Both the position numbers and the translations under genes were made by a program. A stretch of DNA of 64,000 nucleotides, taken from Caballeronia sp. TF1N1. GTDB taxonomy: Bacteria > Pseudomonadota > Gammaproteobacteria > Burkholderiales > Burkholderiaceae. Below the pieces are notes generated by a model. The model was not told the DNA's origin. It saw only the letters and a program-made list of their open reading frames with translations, and made no database searches. Positions 18,822 through 27,633 of this stretch are shown piece after piece. The stretch spans positions 2,294,001 through 2,358,000 of the forward strand of contig NZ_CP084626.1 in NCBI RefSeq assembly GCF_022878925.1, written 5' to 3'. Within the stretch, counting starts at the first letter, position 1. Each line of letters starts with the position of its first letter.

Positions 18822-19793
18822 ATGAACGATCCCGCCGACTCACTCGATATCTGGCTCATCCGCGTCTTGCGCACGCTGCTTCTGGAGCGCAGCGTGACGC
18901 AGACCGCGCAGCGGCTGAACCAGACGCAGCCGGCCATCAGCACCGCGCTGCGGCGGCTCCGCGAGATCCTCAACGACCCTATTCTCGTGCGCGGCAAGCA
19001 GGGCATGGTGCCGACCGAGTACGGCGAATCGCTGCTTGCGCCGGCGCAGCGCGCTTTGCGCGAAGTCGAATTCGTCGCGACACCGCACGGCGAATTCGAT
19101 CCCGCGAGTTCGCGTCGCACTTTTCGCCTTGCCGCGCCGGATTATCTGAACGATTTCTTCATGCCGACGCTCGTCGCCGCCTTCCGCGATGCAGCGCCCA
19201 ACGCGCGGCTCGAAATCGAATCGCTCAATCCGATGCGCGATCACGAACGCGCGCTCGACGAAGGCGAGATCGACGTGATGATGGCCAACTGGACCAAGCC
19301 CGAGCCGCGCTTCGAAAAGCAGGACCTTTTCGCCGACGTATTCGTCTGCCTGATGCGCGCGAACCATCCGCTCGCGCGCGAGCCGCTCACAGTCGAGCGC
19401 TACGCACTCGCCGCGCATCTCGCGCCGACGCCTTATAGCGGAGCGAAGCGGCATCCGATCGATATCGGCCTGGCGCGCGCGGGCGTGAAGCGGCGCATCG
19501 TCGCGACCATTCCGTACTTCGGACTCGTGCCGCAAGTGCTGCTGCAATCCGATCTGATCTTTACCGCACCGCGCCGTTTCGCGCAGCATTACGCGTCCAT
19601 GCTGCCGCTTGCGGTGCTCGATTCGCCGGTGCCGTTTCCGCGCATCAAGTGCTATCAGCTCTCGCTGCCGCAACCCGATCAGCCGACAGACGTCGCATGG
19701 CTGCGCGAAATGATCGCGAGCGTCTCCGAGACGCTTACCGGGCGCAAGAAAAATGCAAGCATCGAAGAACTGCTGAGCCTCGCCGCCAAGTAG
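18822..19793 (+). CDS. LysR-family transcriptional regulator
   Basis: The 323-residue protein has an N-terminal winged helix-turn-helix (about residues 10-70: VTQTAQRLNQTQPAISTALR, then LRGKQGM-type wing) and a periplasmic-binding-protein-like effector domain from about residue 95 (TFRLAAPDYLNDFFMP). The pattern resembles the NodD/LeuO/PcpR side of the family. It lies 196 bases after the HCCA isomerase gene and 57 bases before an AraC-type gene. Its target is not evident; the isomerase gene is a candidate. Confidence 0.92.
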   Translation: MNDPADSLDIWLIRVLRTLLLERSVTQTAQRLNQTQPAISTALRRLREILNDPILVRGKQGMVPTEYGESLLAPAQRALREVEFVATPHGEFDPASSRRTFRLAAPDYLNDFFMPTLVAAFRDAAPNARLEIESLNPMRDHERALDEGEIDVMMANWTKPEPRFEKQDLFADVFVCLMRANHPLAREPLTVERYALAAHLAPTPYSGAKRHPIDIGLARAGVKRRIVATIPYFGLVPQVLLQSDLIFTAPRRFAQHYASMLPLAVLDSPVPFPRIKCYQLSLPQPDQPTDVAWLREMIASVSETLTGRKKNASIEELLSLAAK

Positions 19794-19850
19794 TGACGGC
19801 GCGGGCGCATCTCCGCTACCATCGGCGAAACAAGAACTATTCTTTCGCGC

Positions 19851-20771
19851 ATGGACGCCCTCGATCGACTCATTCAGCTTGCGCGCCTTTCCGGTGCGCT
19901 CGATCTCCGCTGCCTGCTTGCCGGGCCGCTCGAACTCGACCACGCGCCGGGTGCGCCAGGTGAGGCGCTCTATCACGTCGTGCTGGAAGGTGCGTGCACG
20001 GTAGAGCGCAAGGGGCATGCAAGCGTCGCGTTGAACGCGGGCGATATCTTCATGCTGCCGCGCGCCGATGCACACGTGGTGAGCGTCGGTCCCGTCGATG
20101 CGAGCGAGAAAATCGGCGCCATGACTTCGCGCGATAACGGCGCCATCACGGTGCGGACCAATGTGGACGGTCGGGAAGCGGCGCTGGATTTGTTGTGCGG
20201 ACGCTTTCTGTATGCGCCGCGCGCCCTTCTCATCGACGTGTTGCCCGACTTCGTGCACGTGTCGTTCACAAATGCATCGGCGCCCTATCTCGGGCCGCTC
20301 GTCGCGGCGATGCGGCGCGAGGCGGAGGAAGCGCAGCCCGGAGCGCCGTCGATCGTCACGGCGCTCTCCACCGCGCTTTTCACGATGGTGCTGCGTGCAT
20401 GGCTCACCGAGCAGCCGTCGCTCGCGGGCGTGCTGGGCTTGCTGGCGAACCGGCGTCTGGGCGCGGCGGTGATCGCCATGCTCGAACGGCCTGCCGATCC
20501 GTGGACGCTCGAAATGCTGGCGAAGGAAGCGGCGATGTCGCGCGCCACCTTCATGCGCGCGTTCTCGGCGCATTCGGACAGCTCGCCGCTCGCGTTGCTG
20601 AGCCACGTTCGCATGCAGCTTGCGAGCACCATGCTCATGCACACGAGGAAAAGCGTCGCGGATGTCGCCGCGGACGTCGGCTATCAGTCCGAGGCGGCTT
20701 TCTCGAAGCGATTCAAGGAGTTGTACGGCGTGGCGCCCGGTCGTTTCCGGCAGACGAACGGCCTGAGCTGA
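19851..20771 (+). CDS. AraC-family regulator with N-terminal cupin
   Basis: The 306-residue protein has an N-terminal cupin-type sensing domain (YHVVLEGACTVER, then LNAGDIFMLPRADAHVV) and a C-terminal pair of helix-turn-helix motifs from about residue 215 (TLEMLAKEAAMSRATFMRAF and VADVAADVGYQSEAAFSKRF). The class often controls a neighbouring oxidoreductase or MFS carrier. It follows the LysR gene by 57 bases and may be co-transcribed. It converges on xdhC with about 10 bases between the stops. Confidence 0.93.
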   Translation: MDALDRLIQLARLSGALDLRCLLAGPLELDHAPGAPGEALYHVVLEGACTVERKGHASVALNAGDIFMLPRADAHVVSVGPVDASEKIGAMTSRDNGAITVRTNVDGREAALDLLCGRFLYAPRALLIDVLPDFVHVSFTNASAPYLGPLVAAMRREAEEAQPGAPSIVTALSTALFTMVLRAWLTEQPSLAGVLGLLANRRLGAAVIAMLERPADPWTLEMLAKEAAMSRATFMRAFSAHSDSSPLALLSHVRMQLASTMLMHTRKSVADVAADVGYQSEAAFSKRFKELYGVAPGRFRQTNGLS

Positions 20772-20781
20772 ATCCGCGTTT

Positions 20782-21288
20782 TCAGGCGGCCAACCGCGCC
20801 GCCTTGAGCGCCGGCAAACCGAGCCGCGCCGTCATTTCCCTCACGCGCAGCAACTGCGCCGCCACCGCCAGCGCGATCGAACCCGGCGCTTTATCGACGA
20901 TTCCCTCGACGCCGATCGGACACGTGATTTCCGGCAGACGCTCCGCCGAAAGCCCGCGCTCCATCAGGCGCCGCTCGAACTTCACGCGCTTGGTCTTCGA
21001 GCCGATCAGGCCGAAGTACGCAAAGTCCTCGCGGCGCATGATCCGCTGCGTCAACGAAAAATCGAGCGAGTGATCGTGCGTCATCACGATGAAATACGCG
21101 CCCGCCGGCGCTTCATCGACGATGGCGTCGGGCAGATCCGTGGCTTCGACCTGCACGTTCGCGGGGACCTCGTCGGGGAAAAGTTCGTCGCGTGCGTCGA
21201 CCCATTGGACGACGCACGGCAGCGTGCCGAGCACTTTCACGAGCGCGTGGCCGACGTGACCCGCGCCGAACAGAACGATATGCATCAT
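20782..21288 (-). CDS. xdhC: XdhC-type xanthine dehydrogenase accessory protein, Rossmann domain only
   Basis: XdhC loads sulfurated molybdenum cofactor into xanthine dehydrogenase. Only the C-terminal Rossmann half is present: MMHIVLFGAGHVGHALVKVL, then FIVMTHDHSLD, FGLIGSKTKRVKF and CPIGVEGI. At 168 residues it is about half the usual length (from memory roughly 280-340). The N-terminal XdhC/CoxI domain, which carries the cofactor-binding cysteine region in characterised members, is absent. The ATG at 21288 overlaps the xdhB stop in an ATGA junction. Upstream in this frame a stop occurs at 21319-21321, so no hidden N-terminus exists here. Confidence 0.88.
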   Translation of the reverse strand: MMHIVLFGAGHVGHALVKVLGTLPCVVQWVDARDELFPDEVPANVQVEATDLPDAIVDEAPAGAYFIVMTHDHSLDFSLTQRIMRREDFAYFGLIGSKTKRVKFERRLMERGLSAERLPEITCPIGVEGIVDKAPGSIALAVAAQLLRVREMTARLGLPALKAARLAA

Positions 21289-23648
21289 GTCCGTGCGCTC
21301 CTCACCGCGTTCACTGCCTTAAGAATCTCTTCGGCGGTCGCGGGCGCGTTCAGCGGCGGATTCACCTTGTGATCGCCCACGGCGGATACAGCGTCGCGAA
21401 TCGCGAAGAACACCGAAAACGGCAGCAGCAACGGCGGCTCGCCCACCGCCTTCGAGCGATGAATGCTGTCTTCCGCGTTGCGGTTCTTGAAGAGCGACAC
21501 GCGAAAATCAGGCGGCATGTCGTTGATCGTCGGAATCTTGTAGGTGGACGGCGCGTGCGTCATCAGCTTGCCGTTCTGATTCCACCAGAGTTCCTCGGTC
21601 GTGAGCCAGCCCATGCCCTGCACGAACGCGCCTTCGACCTGGCCAATATCGAGCGCCGGATTCAGCGATGCGCCCACGTCGTGCAAGGCATCCGCGCGCA
21701 GCACGCGCATTTCGCCCGTGAGCGTGTCGATCACCACTTCCGCGACCGCCGCGCCATACGAGTAGTAGAAGAACGGACGGCCCTGCATGGTCGCCTGATC
21801 CCAGTAGAGCTTGGGCGTGGCGTAAAAGCCGTCGGACCACAACTGCACGCGCGCGAGGTAGGCCTTCTGCACGATCTCGCCGAACGGAATGACATCTTCC
21901 CCGACGATCACGCGGTCGTTCGCAAAGCGCACTTGCGACGCTTCCACTTTGCCGCCGCCGAACTTTTCCGCCGCGAATTTCGCAAGCCGCTCGCGCAGTT
22001 GACGCGCGGCGTCCTGCGCGGCCTTGCCGTTCAGATCGGTGCCGGTGGAAGCCGCCGTCGCCGATGTATTCGCCACCTTGCTGGTGTCGGTCGCCGTCAC
22101 GCGCACGCGGCCGAAATCCACGCCGAGCTCATGCGCGACCACCTGCGCGACCTTCGTGTTCAAACCCTGGCCCATCTCGGTGCCGCCGTGGTTCACGAGC
22201 ATCGAGCCATCGGTATAGATATGAACCAGTGCGCCGGCCTGATTGAAGTGCGTCACGTTGAACGCGATGCCGAACTTCACCGGCGTCAGCGCCAGCCCTT
22301 TCTTCAGGATCTCGTTGTTCGCATTGAACTCGCGCACGGCTTCGCGGCGACGCCGATACTCGCTCGACTCGGCCAGTTCACCAATCAACTCCTGCAGCAC
22401 GTTGTCTTCGACGGTTTGTCCGTAAGGCGTCTTGTTGTTTTCCGTTTTGCCGTACAGATTGTCGAAGCGCACATCCAGCGAATCGCGACCGACCGACCGT
22501 GCGATGTTGTCCATAATGTACTCGATGGCGAACGCGCCCTGCGGCCCGCCGAAGCCGCGAAACGCGGTGTTCGACTGCGTGTTGGTCTTGCCGCAATAGC
22601 CTTCGATCTTCACATCCGCGAGCCAGTACGCATTGTCGAAGTGGCAGACCGCGCGCGTCATCACCGGGCCGGAAAGGTCCGCCGAGAAACCGCAACGCGA
22701 TGTCATGTCGAGCGCGACGCCGTCGATCACGCCGCGATCGTCGTAGCCGACTTCGAAGTCGTACTGGAAGTCATGGCGCTTGCCGGTGATCATCATGTCG
22801 TCGTCGCGGTCCGGACGCAGCTTCACCGGGCACAAGAGCTTCCACGCGGCAAGCGAAGCGCAGCACGCGAAAATGCCCGACTGCGATTCCTTGCCGCCAA
22901 AGCCGCCGCCCATGCGCCGGCATTCGACCAGCACGTTGTGCGAATGCACGCCGAGCACGTGCGCCACCAGATGCTGCATTTCGGTCGGATGCTGCGTCGA
23001 GCAGTACACGTGCATGCCGTCGTCGTCCTTCGGCACGGCATACGCGATCTGTCCTTCGAGATAGAACTGTTCCTGACCGCCGAGCTTCATCGCGCCGCGT
23101 TCGTGATGCGCGGCTTTTTGCAGACGGCTCGCTGCATCGCCGCGCGAGAGCTTGAGCGGATTCAGCACGTAGGATTCGGCTTTGCGCGCGTCTTCGGCGG
23201 TCAGCACGGCCGGCAATTCCTCGTATTCGATGTTCGCGCGACGCGCCGCGAGCCTCGCCGTATCATGCGACGTCGCGACGACGATGAACATCGGCTGCCC
23301 GACGTATTGCACGATACCCGGCGCGAGCACCGGATCGTCGTGGATGATCGGGCCGCAGTCGTTCACGCCCGGGATGTCCTCGGCGGTGAAGACGGCCACG
23401 ACACCGGGAGTGGCGCGCACGGCGTCGAAGTTCATCGACACGATCTTCGCGTGCGCCTTCGGACTCATGCCGAGCGCGGCGTGCAGCGTGCCCGCGACGA
23501 CGGGAATGTCGTCCGTATAGCTCGCGCGCCCGCTCACATGCAGATGCGCCGACTCGTGCGGACGCGAAACGTGGACCTGCTTGAAATCGTCGGCTTCGTT
23601 GGCGAGCGACTGTGCTTCGGCGAGAAAGGCTTCGGCTTGTTGGTTCAT
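21285..23648 (-). CDS. xdhB: Xanthine dehydrogenase molybdopterin-binding subunit
   Basis: The 787-residue subunit holds the molybdenum cofactor and oxidises hypoxanthine and xanthine to urate. It starts about 15 bases after xdhA. Landmarks are GRASYTDDIPVVAGTLHAAL near the N-terminus, RRMGGGFGGKES, AFRGFGGPQGAF and the C-terminal KAVGEPPLLLPFSVFFAIRD, whose Glu is the catalytic base of the family. The length is normal for bacterial XdhB. Together with XdhA it forms the two-subunit bacterial enzyme. Confidence 0.97.
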   Translation of the reverse strand: MNQQAEAFLAEAQSLANEADDFKQVHVSRPHESAHLHVSGRASYTDDIPVVAGTLHAALGMSPKAHAKIVSMNFDAVRATPGVVAVFTAEDIPGVNDCGPIIHDDPVLAPGIVQYVGQPMFIVVATSHDTARLAARRANIEYEELPAVLTAEDARKAESYVLNPLKLSRGDAASRLQKAAHHERGAMKLGGQEQFYLEGQIAYAVPKDDDGMHVYCSTQHPTEMQHLVAHVLGVHSHNVLVECRRMGGGFGGKESQSGIFACCASLAAWKLLCPVKLRPDRDDDMMITGKRHDFQYDFEVGYDDRGVIDGVALDMTSRCGFSADLSGPVMTRAVCHFDNAYWLADVKIEGYCGKTNTQSNTAFRGFGGPQGAFAIEYIMDNIARSVGRDSLDVRFDNLYGKTENNKTPYGQTVEDNVLQELIGELAESSEYRRRREAVREFNANNEILKKGLALTPVKFGIAFNVTHFNQAGALVHIYTDGSMLVNHGGTEMGQGLNTKVAQVVAHELGVDFGRVRVTATDTSKVANTSATAASTGTDLNGKAAQDAARQLRERLAKFAAEKFGGGKVEASQVRFANDRVIVGEDVIPFGEIVQKAYLARVQLWSDGFYATPKLYWDQATMQGRPFFYYSYGAAVAEVVIDTLTGEMRVLRADALHDVGASLNPALDIGQVEGAFVQGMGWLTTEELWWNQNGKLMTHAPSTYKIPTINDMPPDFRVSLFKNRNAEDSIHRSKAVGEPPLLLPFSVFFAIRDAVSAVGDHKVNPPLNAPATAEEILKAVNAVRSART

Positions 23649-23663
23649 GTTCTTATCGGCTCC

Positions 23664-25187
23664 TTACTTCACTTCGACGAGTTCGATTGCACGCACATCC
23701 AGCTTCGACTTGGGCATCGGATTGTGCGGACGCGTCTCCAGCCAGAATCGATACAGCACGCTCTTCGCGGTATCCAGCCGATAGTCGCTGCTCGCGCGCA
23801 TGTCGGTGAGCGGCGCGTAGTCCTTGCCAAGCGCGAGCATCGCGGCCTGCGCGGTGGCTTCGTGCCAGTGCGCGTCGGCGAGCACGCTTTCGGCGTGCGT
23901 GGCGCGCTTGGGTGTCGCGGCCATGCCGCCGAAGACGAGACGCGGCTCGCGGATCGTGTCGCCATCCGCGATAAACGAGAACGCGGCGTACACGGCGGAA
24001 ATGTCCGAGTCGAAGCGCTTCGAGAGCTTATAGGCGCGAAATTGCAGCTTCGCGCGCTGGCCGCCGCGCGTCGGCACGCGGATGGCGGCGACGAACTCGT
24101 TCTCCGCCATGTCCTTCTTTTGATATGCGATGTAGAGATCTTCGAGCGGCATCTCGCGCGGGCCATCGACGCTCATCAACACGACGCGTGCGTTCAACGC
24201 GATGAGACCGGGCATCGAATCGCCGATGGGCGAGCCGTTGGCGACATTGCCGCCGAGCGTGCCCGCATTGCGGATGGGCAGCGAGGCGAAGCGCTGACGC
24301 GTCTCTTCGAGTTCGGGATACGTCTTCACGAGTTCGGCATACGCGCGCTCGACCGACACGCCCGCGCCGATCTCGATCCACTCCTCGGTCGTCTCGACAT
24401 GCTTGAGCGCCTCGATCTGTCCGATATAGACAATGTCGCCGAGATCGCGCAACTGCTTCGTCACCCACAAGCCGACGTCCGTGCTGCCCGCGAGAATGCG
24501 CGCTGTAGGCTTTTCGGCTCTGAGTTGCGCGAGCGCGTCGACGGTGCGCGGTGCGTCGAACTGGCGGCCCGCGTGCTCGTAGTGGAAAGTGTCGTCACGC
24601 GCGATGCCGTCGAGCGAACGCGCCAGCGCCTCGACGTTCAACGGCGCGAGCGGCGCGTGATCGAACATCTGCTCGGCAGCCTCGATGATCGGCCGATACC
24701 CCGTGCAGCGGCACAGATTGCCGGTCAGCGCGTTGCTGATCTCCTGGCGCGACGGCCGCGTCTTGTCGCAAGCCTGCGCACAGCCTTGCGTTGCATGACC
24801 ATGCTTTTCGTAGAGCGCGAACATCGACATGGCAAAGCCGGGCGTGCAAAAACCGCACTGCGAACCGTGACAATCGACGAGCGCCTGCTGCACCGGATGC
24901 AGCGAACCGTCCGGCTGGCGCAGGTCTTCGACAGTGAAGAGCGCGCGGCCGTCGAGCGTCGGCAGAAACTGCACGCACGCGTTGACCGCCTTGAACGCGA
25001 CGCCGCCCGCGCCGTCCGGTTCACCGATGACGACCGTGCACGCGCCGCAATCCCCTTCGGCGCAACCTTCCTTGGTGCCGGTGCAGCGCGCGTCTTCGCG
25101 CAGGTATTGCAGGACGGTGCGCGTGGTCGACGCGCCGCTTACTTCGCGGATCGCATTGCGATGGTAAAAGCGGATCGGCTGGGTCAT
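23664..25187 (-). CDS. xdhA: Xanthine dehydrogenase small subunit (2Fe-2S and FAD)
   Basis: The 507-residue subunit carries the electron-transfer centres. Residues 1-90 form the plant-type ferredoxin domain (GCAEGDCGACTVVIG). Residues 90-170 form the second [2Fe-2S] helical domain (QCGFCTPGFAMSMF, then GNLCRCTGYRPI). The FAD domain follows (ARILAGSTDVGLWVTKQLRD and NAGTLGGNVANGSPIGDSMP). It is the first gene of xdhABC. No promoter stands out in the 350 bases upstream. Confidence 0.97.
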   Translation of the reverse strand: MTQPIRFYHRNAIREVSGASTTRTVLQYLREDARCTGTKEGCAEGDCGACTVVIGEPDGAGGVAFKAVNACVQFLPTLDGRALFTVEDLRQPDGSLHPVQQALVDCHGSQCGFCTPGFAMSMFALYEKHGHATQGCAQACDKTRPSRQEISNALTGNLCRCTGYRPIIEAAEQMFDHAPLAPLNVEALARSLDGIARDDTFHYEHAGRQFDAPRTVDALAQLRAEKPTARILAGSTDVGLWVTKQLRDLGDIVYIGQIEALKHVETTEEWIEIGAGVSVERAYAELVKTYPELEETRQRFASLPIRNAGTLGGNVANGSPIGDSMPGLIALNARVVLMSVDGPREMPLEDLYIAYQKKDMAENEFVAAIRVPTRGGQRAKLQFRAYKLSKRFDSDISAVYAAFSFIADGDTIREPRLVFGGMAATPKRATHAESVLADAHWHEATAQAAMLALGKDYAPLTDMRASSDYRLDTAKSVLYRFWLETRPHNPMPKSKLDVRAIELVEVK

Positions 25188-25539
25188 GAAATTCTGTCTC
25201 GCGGGGCTTCGATGATTCTTTTTGCTGGTTGCGCGGAGTGCGCAGCCGGTGGCTTCGGATGGTTCCGGCGCTTTCTCGGATTACTCCTAGCGCTTCGATG
25301 ATTCGAAAGCTATCACCGCCAAAATCCGGAACCCATAGGCGACATTGCATGTACGACATACTCCCATCGCGATAAGTCGCGAAACCCTTATGCAGCGCGG
25401 CTTCCCGACATGCCGCCCGACCGTTCGGACAGGCAATTTGGACCACGTGGTTACAAAACTGGCGCGACGTCGGGTCGCAAGCTATGTGACAATCACGCTT
25501 TCGCATCGAAATCAACCCCGTAGTAACCCGCGCCTTTCT
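25188..25539. other. Divergent intergenic region between xdhA and an MFS gene
   Basis: About 350 bases with no convincing gene. The frame of the MFS protein stays open back to 25345, but this part is not membrane-like and reads as untranslated leader. Promoters of xdhABC (minus) and of the carrier (plus) should both lie here. Confidence 0.45.
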
Positions 25540-26754
25540 ATGTCCACCCAACCCGCCACCGCGCCGCAAGGCGACTTCGCCGTCACGCTTCGAATCGTGT
25601 CGGTCGTCGTGTACACGTTCCTTTGCTATCTGACCATCGGCATCCCGCTGGCGGTCTTGCCGGGCTTCGTGCACACGGATCTGGGCTACGGCTCGGTGAT
25701 GGCGGGCGCCGCGATCAGCGTTCAGTACTTCGCCACCTTGTTGTCGCGGCCGCTCGCCGGTCGTTCAGCCGATACCGCCGGCCCCAAGCAAACCGTGCTC
25801 TACGGTCTCGTGGCCTGCGCGATCAGCGGCGCAATGCTCCTGACCTCCGCGCTCGCGACGCAGTGGCATGCGGTGAGTCTCGTGCTGCTGGTGATCGCGC
25901 GGCTCGTGCTCGGAGTCGGCGAAAGTCTCGTCGGCACGGGATCGATCACGTGGGGAATCGGCCGCGTGGGCGTCTCGCACAACGCGAAAGTGATTTCGTG
26001 GAACGGTATTGCGACATATGGCGCGCTGGCCATCGGCGCGCCGCTCGGCGTGGCGATCGACAATTCGCTGGGCTTTTCCGCGCTTGCGCTCATCGTGATC
26101 GCGCTGGGCGGCCTCGGTTACTGGCTCGCGAAGCGCATGGAAAGCGTGCCGGTGGTGCATGGCGAGCGCATGTCGTACCGCAGCGTGTTCTTCCGCGTGC
26201 TGCCGCACGGGATTGGGCTTGCGCTGGGTTCGGCGGGCTTCGGTTCCATTGCGACTTTCATCACCCTCTTCTATGCCGCGCACAACTGGCCGCACGCGGC
26301 GCTCTCGCTCACGGTGTTCGGCACGACGTTCGTCGGCGCGAGGCTTTTGTTCGCCAACACGATCAAGGTGTATGGCGGCTTCCGTGTGGCGATCGTCTCG
26401 TTCTGTTTCGAATGCGCGGGCTTGCTGATGCTATGGCTCGCAGCCGAGCCGACCTTCGCGCTGGCAGGCGCTGCGTTGACCGGCTTCGGCTTCGCGCTCG
26501 TGTTTCCGGCGCTGGGCGTCGAGGCGGTGGGGCTCGTGCCGCCGGCTTCGCGCGGCGCGGCGTTGTCGGCCTACTCGGTGTTTCTGGACTTGTCGCTGGG
26601 ATTGACCGGGCCTTTGGCGGGTTATGTCGCTGGCGAGTTTGGATACGGGTCGGTGTTCTTGTTTGCCGCGCTGGCTGCGGCGTTGGCGGTGGGCTTGTCG
26701 GTGGCGCTTTATATGCGTGGCGGGCGCGGTCTGGGTGGGCCCGCGACGGCGTGA
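25540..26754 (+). CDS. Major facilitator superfamily transporter (YhhS/YfcJ-like)
   Basis: Started at the ATG at 25540 ([20 protein letters not shown]), the carrier has 404 residues and about 12 membrane segments. The segment [21 protein letters not shown] is the MFS motif A loop between helices 2 and 3, and [18 protein letters not shown] is characteristic of the YhhS/YfcJ (UPF0226) branch. These proteins are predicted sugar or drug exporters; the substrate is unknown. It is divergent from xdhABC, so a purine-related substrate is possible but unsupported. Confidence 0.88.
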   Translation: MSTQPATAPQGDFAVTLRIVSVVVYTFLCYLTIGIPLAVLPGFVHTDLGYGSVMAGAAISVQYFATLLSRPLAGRSADTAGPKQTVLYGLVACAISGAMLLTSALATQWHAVSLVLLVIARLVLGVGESLVGTGSITWGIGRVGVSHNAKVISWNGIATYGALAIGAPLGVAIDNSLGFSALALIVIALGGLGYWLAKRMESVPVVHGERMSYRSVFFRVLPHGIGLALGSAGFGSIATFITLFYAAHNWPHAALSLTVFGTTFVGARLLFANTIKVYGGFRVAIVSFCFECAGLLMLWLAAEPTFALAGAALTGFGFALVFPALGVEAVGLVPPASRGAALSAYSVFLDLSLGLTGPLAGYVAGEFGYGSVFLFAALAAALAVGLSVALYMRGGRGLGGPATA

Positions 26755-26759
26755 GTTGA

Positions 26760-27065
26760 TCAGGCGCCGGCTTTCGAGCCATGCAATTGCAGGCCGAGCG
26801 CTTTGACTACTTTGAGGATGGTTGCGAAGCTGGGGTTGCCGTCTTCCGATAGCGCTTTGTAAAGCCCTTCGCGGCTGATGCCTGTATCGCGCGCCAACTG
26901 CGCCATGCCGCGCGCTCGCGCAATCACGCCTAGCGCGTGTGCAATAAACGCGGAATCGTCGCCGCCTTCTTGAAGACATGCATCGAAATACTCAGCAAGG
27001 TCCTCCTCGGTCTTAAGGTGCTCGACCGAGTCCCAGGGACGAGTTTTGATCTTGGTTGGGGTCAT
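26760..27065 (-). CDS. Antitoxin of a HigBA-like module (HI1420 family, XRE HTH)
   Basis: The 101-residue protein belongs to the 'addiction module antidote' family typified by HI1420. The N-terminus has the family signature VEHLKTEEDLAEYFDACLQE. A helix-turn-helix follows at about residues 50-90 (MAQLARDTGISREGLYKALS, then PSFATILKVVKALGL). It begins three bases after the toxin stop, the reversed toxin-first order typical of this class. It should neutralise the toxin and repress the promoter through the operator at 27400. Confidence 0.9.
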   Translation of the reverse strand: MTPTKIKTRPWDSVEHLKTEEDLAEYFDACLQEGGDDSAFIAHALGVIARARGMAQLARDTGISREGLYKALSEDGNPSFATILKVVKALGLQLHGSKAGA

Positions 27066-27068
27066 TGA

Positions 27069-27377
27069 TTACTCCATGTCAAGGTGAGGCAGCATGGCGT
27101 GTGCGGACTTGATGTCTCTGTCTTGAGTCGACTTATCGCCCCCACATAGCAGGATCACCAGCACGTCTCCACGATGAACGTAATAAACACGATAGCCTGG
27201 TCCATGATCGATCCGCATTTCAATCACCGGTGAGCCGGCCGAGTTTGTGTCGCCTGGATTGCCCGACGCGAGTCGGTCGATACGAGCTTGAATTCGGCGT
27301 TTTGCGATGCGGTCCTTCAATGCAACGAACCAGTCGTCAAAAAGCTCCGTGGTCCGAATGTTAAGCCTGGAAGTCAT
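27069..27377 (-). CDS. RelE/ParE-superfamily toxin (HI1419, Gp49-like)
   Basis: Started at the ATG at 27377 (MTSRLNIRTTELFDDWFVAL), the toxin is 102 residues; the frame is open further upstream but that would run over the operator. The family pattern is clear: the FDDWFVALKDRIAKRRIQAR helix, then IEMRIDHGPGYRVYYVHRGD and the C-terminal VILLCGGDKSTQDRDIKSA. Such toxins are mostly ribosome-dependent mRNA interferases. The base composition of this pair is somewhat less GC-rich than its neighbours, which fits acquisition by transfer. Confidence 0.9.
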   Translation of the reverse strand: MTSRLNIRTTELFDDWFVALKDRIAKRRIQARIDRLASGNPGDTNSAGSPVIEMRIDHGPGYRVYYVHRGDVLVILLCGGDKSTQDRDIKSAHAMLPHLDME

Positions 27378-27399
27378 CGTAATCCATGGTTCACAAACC

Positions 27400-27415
27400 G
27401 TCAACCACAGTTGAC
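27400..27415. promoter_or_regulatory. Candidate operator of the toxin-antitoxin module
   Basis: GTCAAC and GTTGAC form a perfect palindrome around a four-base CACA/TGTG centre, 23 bases upstream of the toxin start. This is a typical position and size for autoregulation by an XRE-type antitoxin. A weak minus-strand promoter (TTGCCG, 16 bases, TAGACT) lies just upstream. Confidence 0.55.
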
Positions 27416-27633
27416 AGGTCAGTCTATCTAATAGGAAATTCACGGCAAAAATTTGCCTCTGTCTATTTTTCGCAGGGACACTCTAAAAGTCGCCACCCGC
27501 GTCAGGGAGTAAGTCTCGAATCGATCGCCGCTAGAGGCCAGCCGCCGAGCCATCGCGCCGCTCATCAAAAACCCCCGAACGATCCGCACACCTTTGCCTT
27601 AAAATCACCGCTCGGCCCACAAGCGTCCGCTTT

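Noticed and set aside
18840..20642. A 600-codon open frame on the minus strand
   Set aside because: It runs opposite the LysR and AraC regulators, whose helix-turn-helix motifs are unmistakable on the plus strand.
21192..25301. A 1369-codon open frame on the plus strand
   Set aside because: It is antisense to xdhB and xdhA, which have clear family motifs throughout. The frame is Arg/His-rich and stays open because of the strong GC bias at third codon positions.
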